Shown piece after piece: positions 1-8,279 of a DNA stretch of 64,000 nt. The stretch is from Ulvibacter antarcticus (GTDB lineage: Bacteria > Bacteroidota > Bacteroidia > Flavobacteriales > Flavobacteriaceae), in the NCBI RefSeq assembly GCF_003688405.1, contig NZ_REFC01000012.1:620001-684000 (forward strand). Reading direction: 5' to 3'. A program made the translations under genes and the position numbers. Below the pieces are notes generated by a model that saw only the letters and a program-made list of their open reading frames with translations, did no database searches and was not told the DNA's origin. Numbering within the stretch: position 1 is the stretch's first letter; each line of letters opens with the position of its first letter.

Positions 1-1125
1 CACGGCATCGGTAATCAATTGATAAGCAACCTGTGCCGCTCCCTCCTGCTCTCCTTCATAAACCAATTCTACTTTCCCGGTTATGGCCGGAACAATTCCG
101 AGGAAATCACTTAAACGCACTGAGGTCATTTCGTCTCCGTTTTGAAGCGCTCTTCTTTCGGCAGTGCTTAATAAATTCTGAAAGGCAGTAATACTTAATC
201 TCGCACTTACCCCACTTTTGGGATCTATGAAATCACTTGCTCTAGCTTCAAAACTAATCTGTTCTAAAATGTCCTTTGCGAGTTCGGGCACGTACACATG
301 TTGTTTTTCTAAAGCTGCTTCGACCGTTTCTTGTTCCGTTATCGTACGTGCCGTCTTTATATCATCTGGATAATGTGTTAAAATCTGACTCCCAATTCGA
401 TCCTTCAAAGGAGTCACAATACTTCCTCTATTGGTATAGTCTTCAGGATTAGCCGTAAATACAAACTGAATATCCAGTGGTAAACGCAATTTAAAGCCTC
501 GGATTTGTACATCGCCTTCCTGCAAAATATTGAATAAGGACACTTGAATTCGAGCCTGAAGATCGGGAAGTTCATTTATTACGAAGATGCATCTATTAGC
601 ACGCGGAATCATTCCGAAGTGAATTACTCGATCATCGGCATAGGTAAGCTTTAAATTGGCTGCTTTAATAGGATCTACGTCACCTACCAAATCTGCGACA
701 GTGACATCTGGTGTGGCTAATTTCTCTGCAAATCGCTCATCTCTATGAAGCCATTCAATTGGAGTGGCGTCTCCTTTTTCGTGCAAGAGTTCTTTTGCAT
801 ATCGGGAGATAGGCTTAAAAGGATCGTCGTTAATTTCGCTACCAGCCACAACAGGGATATACTCGTCCAGTAACTGCACCATTTGACGAGCAAGCCGTGT
901 TTTCGCCTGTCCTCGCAAACCTAACAAATTGATATTGTGTTTAGAAAGTATAGCGCGTTCTAATTCGGGAATAACGGTAAAATTATAACCATGGATTCCT
1001 TCGAAAGTAGTTTCCTTTTTCAGCAATTTCTGAAGGAGATTTCTTCGTAGCTCTTCCTTAATAGGTTTATAAACGAAGCCTGCTTTTTTTAATTCTCCGA
1101 AAGTTTTAATATTTTCTATGTTCAT
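1..1125 (-). CDS. AAA+ ATPase of the MoxR / Mg-chelatase ChlI type (partial, 3' end outside window)
   Basis: The frame runs off the left edge, so 375 N-terminal codons are visible from the ATG at 1125. It shows a P-loop GLRGQAKT at residues 69-76, a Walker B-like strand ending in INELPDL (residues 183-189) and a sensor-like TANPEDYTN further on, which is the ChlI/BchI/MoxR arrangement. No tetrapyrrole genes are nearby, so the usual 'magnesium chelatase' label describes the fold only. Its partner is the VWA protein encoded 182 bp upstream on the same strand; AAA+/VWA pairs generally work as ATP-driven remodelling or metal-insertion machines. The client is unknown. Sure of the family, not of the substrate. 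Confidence 0.85.
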   Translation of the reverse strand, partial: MNIENIKTFGELKKAGFVYKPIKEELRRNLLQKLLKKETTFEGIHGYNFTVIPELERAILSKHNINLLGLRGQAKTRLARQMVQLLDEYIPVVAGSEINDDPFKPISRYAKELLHEKGDATPIEWLHRDERFAEKLATPDVTVADLVGDVDPIKAANLKLTYADDRVIHFGMIPRANRCIFVINELPDLQARIQVSLFNILQEGDVQIRGFKLRLPLDIQFVFTANPEDYTNRGSIVTPLKDRIGSQILTHYPDDIKTARTITEQETVEAALEKQHVYVPELAKDILEQISFEARASDFIDPKSGVSARLSITAFQNLLSTAERRALQNGDEMTSVRLSDFLGIVPAITGKVELVYEGEQEGAAQVAYQLITDAV

Positions 1126-1170
1126 ATTTTAAATATTCTCTAATTCTTTTATCTAATTTTTTCTGATCTC

Positions 1171-1296
1171 ACTGTCACTTCGAGTGTTTTTCTTAAAGCT
1201 CGATAGAGAATTAGGAAAAATGTATCGAGGAGTGATCTCTTCTCGATACATTTTTTAATTCCCTTCTGGTCATTAAAAATCACTCGAAGTGACAGT
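1171..1296. repeat. Nested inverted repeat in the spacer between the VWA and AAA+ genes
   Basis: Outer arms ACTGTCACTTCGAGTG (1171-1186) and its exact reverse complement (1281-1296) enclose inner 14-bp arms AAAAATGTATCGAG (1216-1229) and its exact complement (1242-1255). The same words TGTCACTTCGAGTGATTT and TATCGAGAAG occur at 61467-61520, so this is a dispersed element. It looks like a REP/MITE-like non-coding repeat; it could also act as an attenuating hairpin within the AAA+/VWA transcript. Confidence 0.7.
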
Positions 1297-1307
1297 CTTA
1301 TATAATC

Positions 1308-2447
1308 TTACCTCAACCGTTTCTTTCTATTCGTTTCATAATCTGTAAAGATCATTTCTCCTAGTCCTTTAATTCCAGTATAAAACGCCTTTCCTTGATT
1401 TGCCAACGTAAAATTATCCACAAACTGTTGCAAATAGGGATCACTTGCAATCATAAAAGTCGTAATCGGTATATGAAGCTTTCGCGCCTGTGCCGCCATC
1501 GAATAACATTTATTAACGATATACGGATCAAGTCCGTTGCTATTTTTGTAATACTGTCCGTCGGGTAATTGCAAGCAACTTGGCTTGCCGTCGGTGATCA
1601 TAAAGATTTGCTTGTTTGTATTTCGTTTTCTCCTCAACATATCCATGGCTAGTTGAAGTCCGGCCACCGTGTTGGTATGATAGGGACCTACATTTAAATA
1701 TGGAAGATCTTTTATTTTTATAGGCCAGGCATCATTTCCGAAGACTAAAATGTCTAAAGTGTCTTTTGGATAACGGGTAGTAATGAGTTCAGATAAAGCC
1801 ATCGCTACTTTCTTCGCCGGGGTAATTCGATCTTCGCCATATAAAATCATACTATGACTAATATCGATCATTAACACAGTACTCATTTGTGCTTTATAGG
1901 TAGTTTCTTCAACTACGAGATCATTCTCGTCTAAGGTAAATCCGTCGATCCCATGATTTATCTGTGCATTCTTAAAGCTTTCCGTCATCGAAATTTGTTC
2001 GAGGCGATCCCCAAACTGATAATTCCTGTACTCCCCTGCATGCTCGTCACCTTGCCCTGTATGTTTTGTTTTATGGTTACCTGTTCCACTTTTATTTAGC
2101 TTTCCGAAGATTTGTTCTAATGCTCTCTTCCGAAGAGAACGTTCCAATTTTTCGGTCATTTTGTTCTTTCCCTTCCCATCTCCTGTACCCGTGCCGTTAG
2201 GATCTAACTCTTCACGTATAAAGCCTTTCTTTTTCAGGTCTTCTATGAAATCATCAATAGTATAGTCGTCTGTTGTTAATTCGTATTCCTTATCCAATTG
2301 TCGTAACCAATCGATGGCCTCATCAAAATCGCCTGATGTATGCGTAATCAATTCCTGGAAAATCTCGAAAAGTCGTTCGAAGGGTGACTGGTCTTCGGGG
2401 GAGTGTTTTGTAAATACAAAGCCTGTATTTCCTTTATTCTGCTTCAT
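1308..2447 (-). CDS. VWA-domain protein, partner of the MoxR/ChlI-type ATPase
   Basis: A 379-residue cytoplasmic protein with no signal peptide. The N-terminal half is charged and includes a Gly/Thr/Lys-rich linker (about residues 84-135). The C-terminal half is a von Willebrand A domain with a complete MIDAS motif: DISHS at residues 195-199, a following Thr in the YHTNT segment, and TDGKPS near residue 286. VWA proteins of this kind bind a divalent metal and hand the client protein to the AAA+ partner, which is the next gene downstream. The gene comes first in the pair and is divergent from the BNR protein gene, with a shared 125-bp upstream region. Confidence 0.85.
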   Translation of the reverse strand: MKQNKGNTGFVFTKHSPEDQSPFERLFEIFQELITHTSGDFDEAIDWLRQLDKEYELTTDDYTIDDFIEDLKKKGFIREELDPNGTGTGDGKGKNKMTEKLERSLRKRALEQIFGKLNKSGTGNHKTKHTGQGDEHAGEYRNYQFGDRLEQISMTESFKNAQINHGIDGFTLDENDLVVEETTYKAQMSTVLMIDISHSMILYGEDRITPAKKVAMALSELITTRYPKDTLDILVFGNDAWPIKIKDLPYLNVGPYHTNTVAGLQLAMDMLRRKRNTNKQIFMITDGKPSCLQLPDGQYYKNSNGLDPYIVNKCYSMAAQARKLHIPITTFMIASDPYLQQFVDNFTLANQGKAFYTGIKGLGEMIFTDYETNRKKRLR

Positions 2448-2572
2448 TCTTTAAAATTAACATATTTATCACCATTTGTAGAGCAGTTAACATCCATTTG
2501 TGAATTGCTTCTGAAAGTATATTATTAACTTTAGAAACTCTAACCAAAATAGCAACCTCTTTGCCTATCAAT

Positions 2573-5500
2573 ATGTATAAAAAAATACTCTTCTTACTGC
2601 TTTGCAGTATATCGTCCGTGCTTATAGCCCAACAATTTTCAATGGATATTTTACAAGACATGAAACCTCGAAATATCGGCCCTGGAGGAATGTCGGGAAG
2701 GGTTACCGCTATTGATGTGGTTACAGAAAATCCGGACATTATGTATGTAGGTACAGCTTCGGGAGGATTATGGAAATCGGCAAGTGGTGGAATTAAGTGG
2801 GAGCCTATTTTCGATAAGGAGGTTACAGCCTCTATTGGCTCGGTCGCGATACAGCAATCAAATCCTGCTGTTATCTGGGTTGGAACCGGTGAAGGTAATC
2901 CGAGAAATAGCCTTAACGGTGGCTACGGAATCTATCGCTCCCTAAATGGTGGGAAAACTTGGCAACTAATGGGTCTGGAAAAAACACGGCACATCCATAG
3001 AATAATTATAGACCCCACAAATCCAAACGTGATATATGCAGGTGCAATAGGTTCTCCTTGGGGTGAGCATCCTGAACGTGGCGTTTTTAAAACAACTGAT
3101 GGCGGAAAAACATGGAATAAAATTCTCTTTGCGAATAACAAAACCGGCGTAGCAGATATGGTGATGGATCCTTCAAATCCGAACAAACTTCTCGTTGCTA
3201 TGTGGGAGCATAAGCGCGATCCATGGTTCTTTAAATCGGGTGGTAAAGGTTCCGGTTTGTTCATTACGCACGATGGAGGTACTAGCTGGGAAGAACGCAC
3301 CGACAAAGATGGGCTGCCGAAAGGTGAGTTAGGAAGAATTGGAATTGCAATCGCTGCCAATAAACCGAACATTATATACGCATTGATCGAAGCCAAAAAA
3401 AATGCTTTATACAAATCTGTTGATGGCGGATTTAAGTGGGAAAAGATTAACGACAAAGAAGATATTGGGAATCGACCTTTTTATTATTCTGAAATCTATG
3501 TAGATCCTCAAAACGAGAATCGGGTGTTTTCTGTCTTCACCTATATTAATGTGTCGGAAGATGGTGGAAAGAATTTTACTGAACTGATGCCGGCCTATGG
3601 GGTGGATAACGGAGTTCATCCGGATCATCATGCATGGTGGATTCATCCCAAAGACGGGAGTTTTATAATAGACGGGAATGATGGTGGAATGAACATCACC
3701 CACGATGGCGGAAAATCATGGCGCTTTGTAGGGAATTTACCTGTAGCGCAATTTTATCATATAAATGTGGATAATGAGTTTCCGTATAATGTCTATGGAG
3801 GTATGCAAGATAACGGAAGCTGGCGTGGTCCTGCTTATGTTTGGAAGGATCAAGGAATTCGAAATGATTACTGGCAGGAGATCTCTTTTGGCGATGGATT
3901 TGATGTAGTTCCCGACCCGGACGACAGCAGATACGGCTGGAGTATGAGTCAGCAGGGTTTTGTGAGTCGTTACGATCATATCACCGGAAACAATTATACA
4001 GTGCGACCAACGCATTCAGACCCTGATGTGAAACTTCGCTTTAATTGGAATTCTGCTATTAATATCGATCCTTTCGACTCTAATACGCTGTACTTCGGAA
4101 GTCAATTTGTACATAAAAGCACAGATAAAGGTTTGACATGGAAGGTGATCTCAACAGACCTTTCTACAAACGATCCTGAAAAACAGAAACAAGGAGACAG
4201 CGGCGGATTGACTATGGACGCCACTGGAGCCGAAAATTATACCACGGTGTTAGTGATTGAACCTTCTCCATTAGAAAAAAATATGTTATGGGCAGGAACC
4301 GATGACGGGAGAGTGCATTTTACACAAAACGGCGGACAAACATGGACGGACGTTTCGGCAAATTTAAAGGGTCTTCCAACCGGAAGTTGGATTGTACAGA
4401 TCAAGGCTTCAAACAAAAATAAGGGCGAGGCTTTACTGGTTGCCAATGACTATCGCAGATTTAACTATACTCCTTATGTATATAGAACAGTCAATTACGG
4501 TAAAACCTGGAACCGCATTGTAGATGTAAATGATGTAAAGAGTTATACTTTGTGTATTGTGGAAGATCCGGTGGAGAAAAATCTCTTGTTTTTAGGAACC
4601 GACGATGGCTTGTATATAAGTTTGAATGCCGGAAGTAGTTGGACTAAATGGACACATGGCTTTCCAACAGTTTCAGTAAAAGATCTTGTGATACAGCCAC
4701 GTGAACATGATCTGGTAATTGGTACCTTCGGAAGAGCAGCCTGGGTGTTAGATGATATAAGACCTTTAAGAGCGATCGCAAAGAATGCGAATGTATTGGC
4801 TTCGGAAATAGTTGCCTTTGAACCTCCTCTTGCCTACCATGCGGCATATCAACAACCCACAGGAAGCCGTTTTGGTGGAGACGCTTTGTTTAATGGTACA
4901 AACAGAGATGAAGGTGGAATTATATCGTATTACTTTCAGAAGAAATCTGAAGAAAAACCTTCCGAAGAAAAGGAAAATGAAGAAGAAGACGCTTCCGAAG
5001 AAAAAGAAGAAATGGAAGATGGAAAAAGCAAGGATTCTATTTATATGAGAATCTACGATGGTGACCGACTTATTAGAACTTTAAAACGAAAAACACCTGA
5101 TAGCAGTGGAATCTACAAAATGAACTGGAGGCTTGATGAAGCTGGTGTTGACAGACCTGCAAGAAAAACAAGAGAACGAAAGAATGAGCCCGGTGGGGTT
5201 TCAGTAAAACCTGGATTTTACAAGATCGATTTGCATTACAACGAGGCAATTTCCACTACTCGGATAAAGGTAGAAAGTGACCCAAGGCTTGAAATATCTC
5301 AAAAAGCAATTAATGATGGCTATGAGCTAGGGAAACAATTAGAAACAATGACGGCAAAAGCCTCCGAAGCAGTAAAACAGCTAGTTGAAAGTAAAACCTC
5401 CGCCGAGGAAATAAGTGATAAACTTAAGAAGGATGATAAGAAAAAGTATAAAGAAGAAATCAAACTGAGCAAGGAGATTGTGAAAAAGATTGATTCTGTG

Positions 5501-5776
5501 ATCGCATTTTATATAGGTAAAGATGACAAGAGACAGGGAATTACGCGAGATCCAGAGGTAACGGTAATGCAGAGATTACGTACTGCGGATTGGTATTCGA
5601 GTAGTCGGCCATACGGTACAACTCAAACTGAAACAACCCTACTTAAGCATGCGAAAGATGCCTTAAATGACGCAACAGAAAAAACCAATACATTTTTTGC
5701 TTCCGAATGGGTTTCCTACAAAGCAAAAATGGAGACATTAGATTTATCACCATTTAAAGAAACTAAGACTTTTTGA
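2573..5776 (+). CDS. Secreted BNR/Asp-box beta-propeller protein (VPS10/sortilin-like, often annotated glycosyl hydrolase)
   Basis: About 1067 residues. I take the ATG at 2573 over an in-frame TTG at 2561 because it directly gives a signal peptide (MYKKILFLLLCS, cut near IAQQ). At least ten Asp-box motifs of the S-x-D-G-G-x-T-W type are spread through the first ~700 residues (SLNGGKTW, TTDGGKTW, THDGGTSW, SVDGGFKW, THDGGKSW, TQNGGQTW and others), the mark of sialidase/sortilin-like propellers. Near residue 800 a Glu/Lys-rich acidic stretch separates the propellers from a C-terminal helical region. There is no T9SS tail. This family is widespread in Bacteroidetes; no glycosidase activity can be inferred from the sequence. 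Likely periplasmic or exported. Confidence 0.8.
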   Translation: MYKKILFLLLCSISSVLIAQQFSMDILQDMKPRNIGPGGMSGRVTAIDVVTENPDIMYVGTASGGLWKSASGGIKWEPIFDKEVTASIGSVAIQQSNPAVIWVGTGEGNPRNSLNGGYGIYRSLNGGKTWQLMGLEKTRHIHRIIIDPTNPNVIYAGAIGSPWGEHPERGVFKTTDGGKTWNKILFANNKTGVADMVMDPSNPNKLLVAMWEHKRDPWFFKSGGKGSGLFITHDGGTSWEERTDKDGLPKGELGRIGIAIAANKPNIIYALIEAKKNALYKSVDGGFKWEKINDKEDIGNRPFYYSEIYVDPQNENRVFSVFTYINVSEDGGKNFTELMPAYGVDNGVHPDHHAWWIHPKDGSFIIDGNDGGMNITHDGGKSWRFVGNLPVAQFYHINVDNEFPYNVYGGMQDNGSWRGPAYVWKDQGIRNDYWQEISFGDGFDVVPDPDDSRYGWSMSQQGFVSRYDHITGNNYTVRPTHSDPDVKLRFNWNSAINIDPFDSNTLYFGSQFVHKSTDKGLTWKVISTDLSTNDPEKQKQGDSGGLTMDATGAENYTTVLVIEPSPLEKNMLWAGTDDGRVHFTQNGGQTWTDVSANLKGLPTGSWIVQIKASNKNKGEALLVANDYRRFNYTPYVYRTVNYGKTWNRIVDVNDVKSYTLCIVEDPVEKNLLFLGTDDGLYISLNAGSSWTKWTHGFPTVSVKDLVIQPREHDLVIGTFGRAAWVLDDIRPLRAIAKNANVLASEIVAFEPPLAYHAAYQQPTGSRFGGDALFNGTNRDEGGIISYYFQKKSEEKPSEEKENEEEDASEEKEEMEDGKSKDSIYMRIYDGDRLIRTLKRKTPDSSGIYKMNWRLDEAGVDRPARKTRERKNEPGGVSVKPGFYKIDLHYNEAISTTRIKVESDPRLEISQKAINDGYELGKQLETMTAKASEAVKQLVESKTSAEEISDKLKKDDKKKYKEEIKLSKEIVKKIDSVIAFYIGKDDKRQGITRDPEVTVMQRLRTADWYSSSRPYGTTQTETTLLKHAKDALNDATEKTNTFFASEWVSYKAKMETLDLSPFKETKTF

Positions 5777-5838
5777 AACTATTGTAAACCGGATGACGAC
5801 TTAATACTTTATTACCTATTTTAGATAAAAAATTAAAC

Positions 5839-6363
5839 ATGAAAAAACTAAAACTTTTACTGCTTACCGCAGTAGTAATTAGCTTGCAGAGCTGTTGCTA
5901 TTACGGAGGTTGCAATGACGACGATATTGGCGATCCATTTTTTAATGAAACAGATTACACTGCTATCGTGATGGACAGAGCTAGCTTCGAAACAAGCGTT
6001 GAACTTCTTTCACCAAGAGCTATTATAAATTCAGGTAAAATATATGTCATTGCCGACTTACTGATTATAAACGAGGTGAATGAAGGGTTCCACATTTTCC
6101 TAAATAGTGACCCTACAAATCCTTCTCCTCTTAATTTTATTACTGCTCCGGGTTCTAGTGATGTATCCGTTAAGAATGATGTATTATATATTAATCATGC
6201 GGTTGACTTAATCGCGGTTAGTTACAATGCATCCTTGGCACAACTAAGTGTTACTAAACGAATTCGTAATATATTTCCATCATTGTTATCACCCGATGGG
6301 TTTTATCATTTCGGCGGAGAAGACCAAATTGTTGTTAATTGGATTCTAACACCTCAACCATGA
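5839..6363 (+). CDS. Small lipoprotein with LVIVD-like repeats
   Basis: A 174-residue protein with a lipobox (LQSC, Cys about residue 19) after MKKLKLLLLTAVV. The mature part has short beta-strand repeats resembling LVIVD propeller blades (segments such as GKIYVIADLLIINEVNEG and NDVLYINHAVDLIAVSY). It is followed, with a 4-bp ATGA overlap, by a second lipoprotein of the same style, so the two are probably translationally coupled and surface- or periplasm-facing partners. No enzymatic motif is visible. Function unknown. Confidence 0.7.
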   Translation: MKKLKLLLLTAVVISLQSCCYYGGCNDDDIGDPFFNETDYTAIVMDRASFETSVELLSPRAIINSGKIYVIADLLIINEVNEGFHIFLNSDPTNPSPLNFITAPGSSDVSVKNDVLYINHAVDLIAVSYNASLAQLSVTKRIRNIFPSLLSPDGFYHFGGEDQIVVNWILTPQP

Positions 6364-7103
6364 TGAAAAATATAACGATAATTTGCATAAGCATGCTACT
6401 CATAATAGGCTGTAGCGATGAAAACAACAATGGAAGTTCTTTTGAGAGTAACCAGGGAGGACAAGGTGGCTCATTGGCGAAATTTACGCTAAGCGGTGAT
6501 TATTTATATACTGTCGATGAAAATGATCTTAATGTTTTTAATATTTCTACCGCTACAGATCCAGTTCAGGTAAATACAATTCCTATAGGATTTGGCATAG
6601 AGACAATATTTGGTTTCAGAGACTATCTCTATATAGGTTCTCAAAGTGGGATGTTTATTTACAATATTGAAAACCCTGAATTTCCCGAATATTTATCGGA
6701 TGTTCAACATTTTACGGCCTGTGATCCGGTGGTGGCAAATGACACTAATGCCTACGTAACGCTTTGGTCTGACATTGGTTGTGGTAATACTGTTAATCAG
6801 TTGGAAATCTATGATATTACCAATATTGTTGATCCATTATTAATTAGTGTCCGTGAATTAGTATCGCCAAAAGGCTTAGGTCTTTACGGTAATTATCTTA
6901 TCGTGTGTGATGACGAAATAAAGATATTCGATGTGTCCGATCCGGAAAATTCGGTCTTAGTACACAATATAAATCGTGCTGTATTTGATGTGATAATCCG
7001 TGGAAACTTGCTTATAGCAGTTGGTTCGGAGGGAATTTATCAATTCCAATTAGACCCAAATGTACTCGAGAACACTGTAGAATTGAGTACTATAGAAATA
7101 TAA
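6360..7103 (+). CDS. LVIVD-repeat lipoprotein
   Basis: The ATG at 6360 overlaps the previous stop (ATGA); an upstream in-frame TTG at 6339 is less likely because it would put extra residues before the signal sequence. The lipobox is IIGC (MMKNITIICISMLLIIGC). The body contains repeated blades of the form GDYLYTVDEN-DLNVFNIS, DYLYIGSQSGMFIYNIENP and GNYLIVCDDEIKIFDVSDP, typical LVIVD repeats that form a small propeller. It is co-oriented and coupled with the preceding lipoprotein. Role unknown. Confidence 0.75.
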   Translation: MMKNITIICISMLLIIGCSDENNNGSSFESNQGGQGGSLAKFTLSGDYLYTVDENDLNVFNISTATDPVQVNTIPIGFGIETIFGFRDYLYIGSQSGMFIYNIENPEFPEYLSDVQHFTACDPVVANDTNAYVTLWSDIGCGNTVNQLEIYDITNIVDPLLISVRELVSPKGLGLYGNYLIVCDDEIKIFDVSDPENSVLVHNINRAVFDVIIRGNLLIAVGSEGIYQFQLDPNVLENTVELSTIEI

Positions 7104-7181
7104 ATGTTTCTTAAATTCTTCATGCTGGTCTCAAAGAATTGTACCTTTAGTATGTAAGTTAATAATACAAAAACCTAAATC

Positions 7182-7772
7182 ATGAAAAAAATTGGATTAT
7201 CTATTGCCATTGTTGCCCTTTTAGCATCAATGAGTTGTAAAGAAAAGAAAACAGATGACAAAATGGATGAAAAAGAGACGGATGTTGAAGACATGAAAGA
7301 GCCTGAAACAAAAATGGAATCCAACTCTGTTACATTCATTCTGGAGTCTAAAAGTGAAAGTACCGCTACTGGAAAAGTAAATTTCACCGAAACCGACGGT
7401 ATAGTTCAACTTGCGGCTGAATTTTCAGGATTAAAACCTGGAACGCATGCTATACATATACATGAAAAAGCAGACTGTTCTTCTCCCGATGGTAAATCGA
7501 CCGGGGGCCACTGGAACCCTACTAAAGAAAACCACGGCAAATGGGGTGATGCTACAGGTTATCACAAAGGAGATATTGGAAATATAGTAGCCGAAGACGA
7601 TGGTACAGCTAGTCTAAGTATGCAAACCGATGAATGGTGCATAGGTTGTGGAGATGCGAACAAAGACATTATTGGTAAAGCAATTATAGTTCATGAAGGT
7701 GTTGATGACTTCGTTTCTCAGCCTACAGGTGACGCAGGAGGAAGAGTAAGTTGTGGTGGAATAATAAAATAA
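7182..7772 (+). CDS. sodC: Cu/Zn superoxide dismutase, lipoprotein form
   Basis: Dismutates superoxide in the periplasm or at the outer membrane. Lipobox SMSC (Cys19) is followed by a Lys/Glu-rich linker to about residue 48. The copper and zinc ligands are all present: His92 and His94 (HIH), His110 (GGHWNP), His118, His128 and Asp131 (HKGD), and His171 (VHEGVDDF). The structural disulfide pair is Cys99 and Cys191, and the active-site Arg is Arg188 in GGR. An extra Cys-x-x-Cys pair (153 and 156) sits before the last ligand and is not part of the usual family pattern. A near-consensus -7 box TACCTTTA lies just upstream (about 7141-7148). A hairpin terminator follows. Confidence 0.93.
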   Translation: MKKIGLSIAIVALLASMSCKEKKTDDKMDEKETDVEDMKEPETKMESNSVTFILESKSESTATGKVNFTETDGIVQLAAEFSGLKPGTHAIHIHEKADCSSPDGKSTGGHWNPTKENHGKWGDATGYHKGDIGNIVAEDDGTASLSMQTDEWCIGCGDANKDIIGKAIIVHEGVDDFVSQPTGDAGGRVSCGGIIK

Positions 7773-7794
7773 TTAATAGTATTAAATGCTTTGA

Positions 7795-7826
7795 AATCCG
7801 GTACATGTATGTATCGGATTTTTTTG
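7795..7826 (+). terminator. Rho-independent terminator of sodC
   Basis: A 10-bp stem, AATCCGGTAC (7795-7804) with GTATCGGATT (7811-7820) and one G-U pair, has a 6-nt loop and is followed by a T run. Confidence 0.8.
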
Positions 7827-8221
7827 TTCCAAGGAGACTTACTTTAATAAACACGAATACATAGATTGATACTCATATATCCCTTCCTAACCTTTCCTTC
7901 AAAGGGAAAGAACTATATGTCTAGCTTTTTCTAAGTGCTATAAAGTTATTTCGTACTCCCAGTAATACAACAATGCTGAACTGATATAACTTCACAGAAT
8001 CCAATTGCTGACCATTCAATCACTGTCCTATTAATTTCTTCGGAAGAATAGCTGCCACAAAAAACCGTCCCAAGTTTTAAATGAGATGGTTTTTATAGTT
8101 GATGATCGAAATGTTTCTTTTTAGGGAAATCACGGGGCTTTCTGAAATTTACTTTATGTTTCATTAAGAATACACATCTATGTTATACTATGCAAAATCA
8201 ATACCAAACTTTAGAAAACAC
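7827..8221. other. Non-coding spacer between convergent transcription units
   Basis: About 400 bp with no convincing ORF. It holds one copy of the overrepresented octamer CTTCGGAA (8038-8045) and a weak hairpin near 7890-7910. I see no promoter or RNA gene. Confidence 0.5.
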
Positions 8222-8256
8222 AAAAAACCCTCGTCTACAAAGAGAAGACGAGGGTT
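8222..8256 (-). terminator. Terminator of the first M36 peptidase gene
   Basis: An 11-bp perfect stem, AACCCTCGTCT (8226-8236) with AGACGAGGGTT (8246-8256). On the minus strand it is followed by a T run, 24 bp past the peptidase stop codon. Confidence 0.85.
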
Positions 8257-8279
8257 CTTATTTATAATTTAAGTGAATC

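Noticed and set aside
1-1125. Chlorophyll-type magnesium chelatase
   Set aside because: Only the AAA+ fold matches; no tetrapyrrole genes are near, and a VWA partner in flavobacteria is usual without that pathway.
2932-3456. 174-codon open frame on the minus strand inside the BNR gene
   Set aside because: It lies fully inside a well-supported gene, has no domain and its composition is that of an antisense frame.
4772-4779. GCGATCGC (HIP1-type) octamer, also at 44597 and 55181
   Set aside because: Three copies is a small excess by eye and does not amount to a genome signature, unlike TTCCGAAG.
2573-5776. Glycoside hydrolase function for the BNR protein
   Set aside because: Asp-box propellers occur in many non-enzymatic proteins; no catalytic residues are identifiable.
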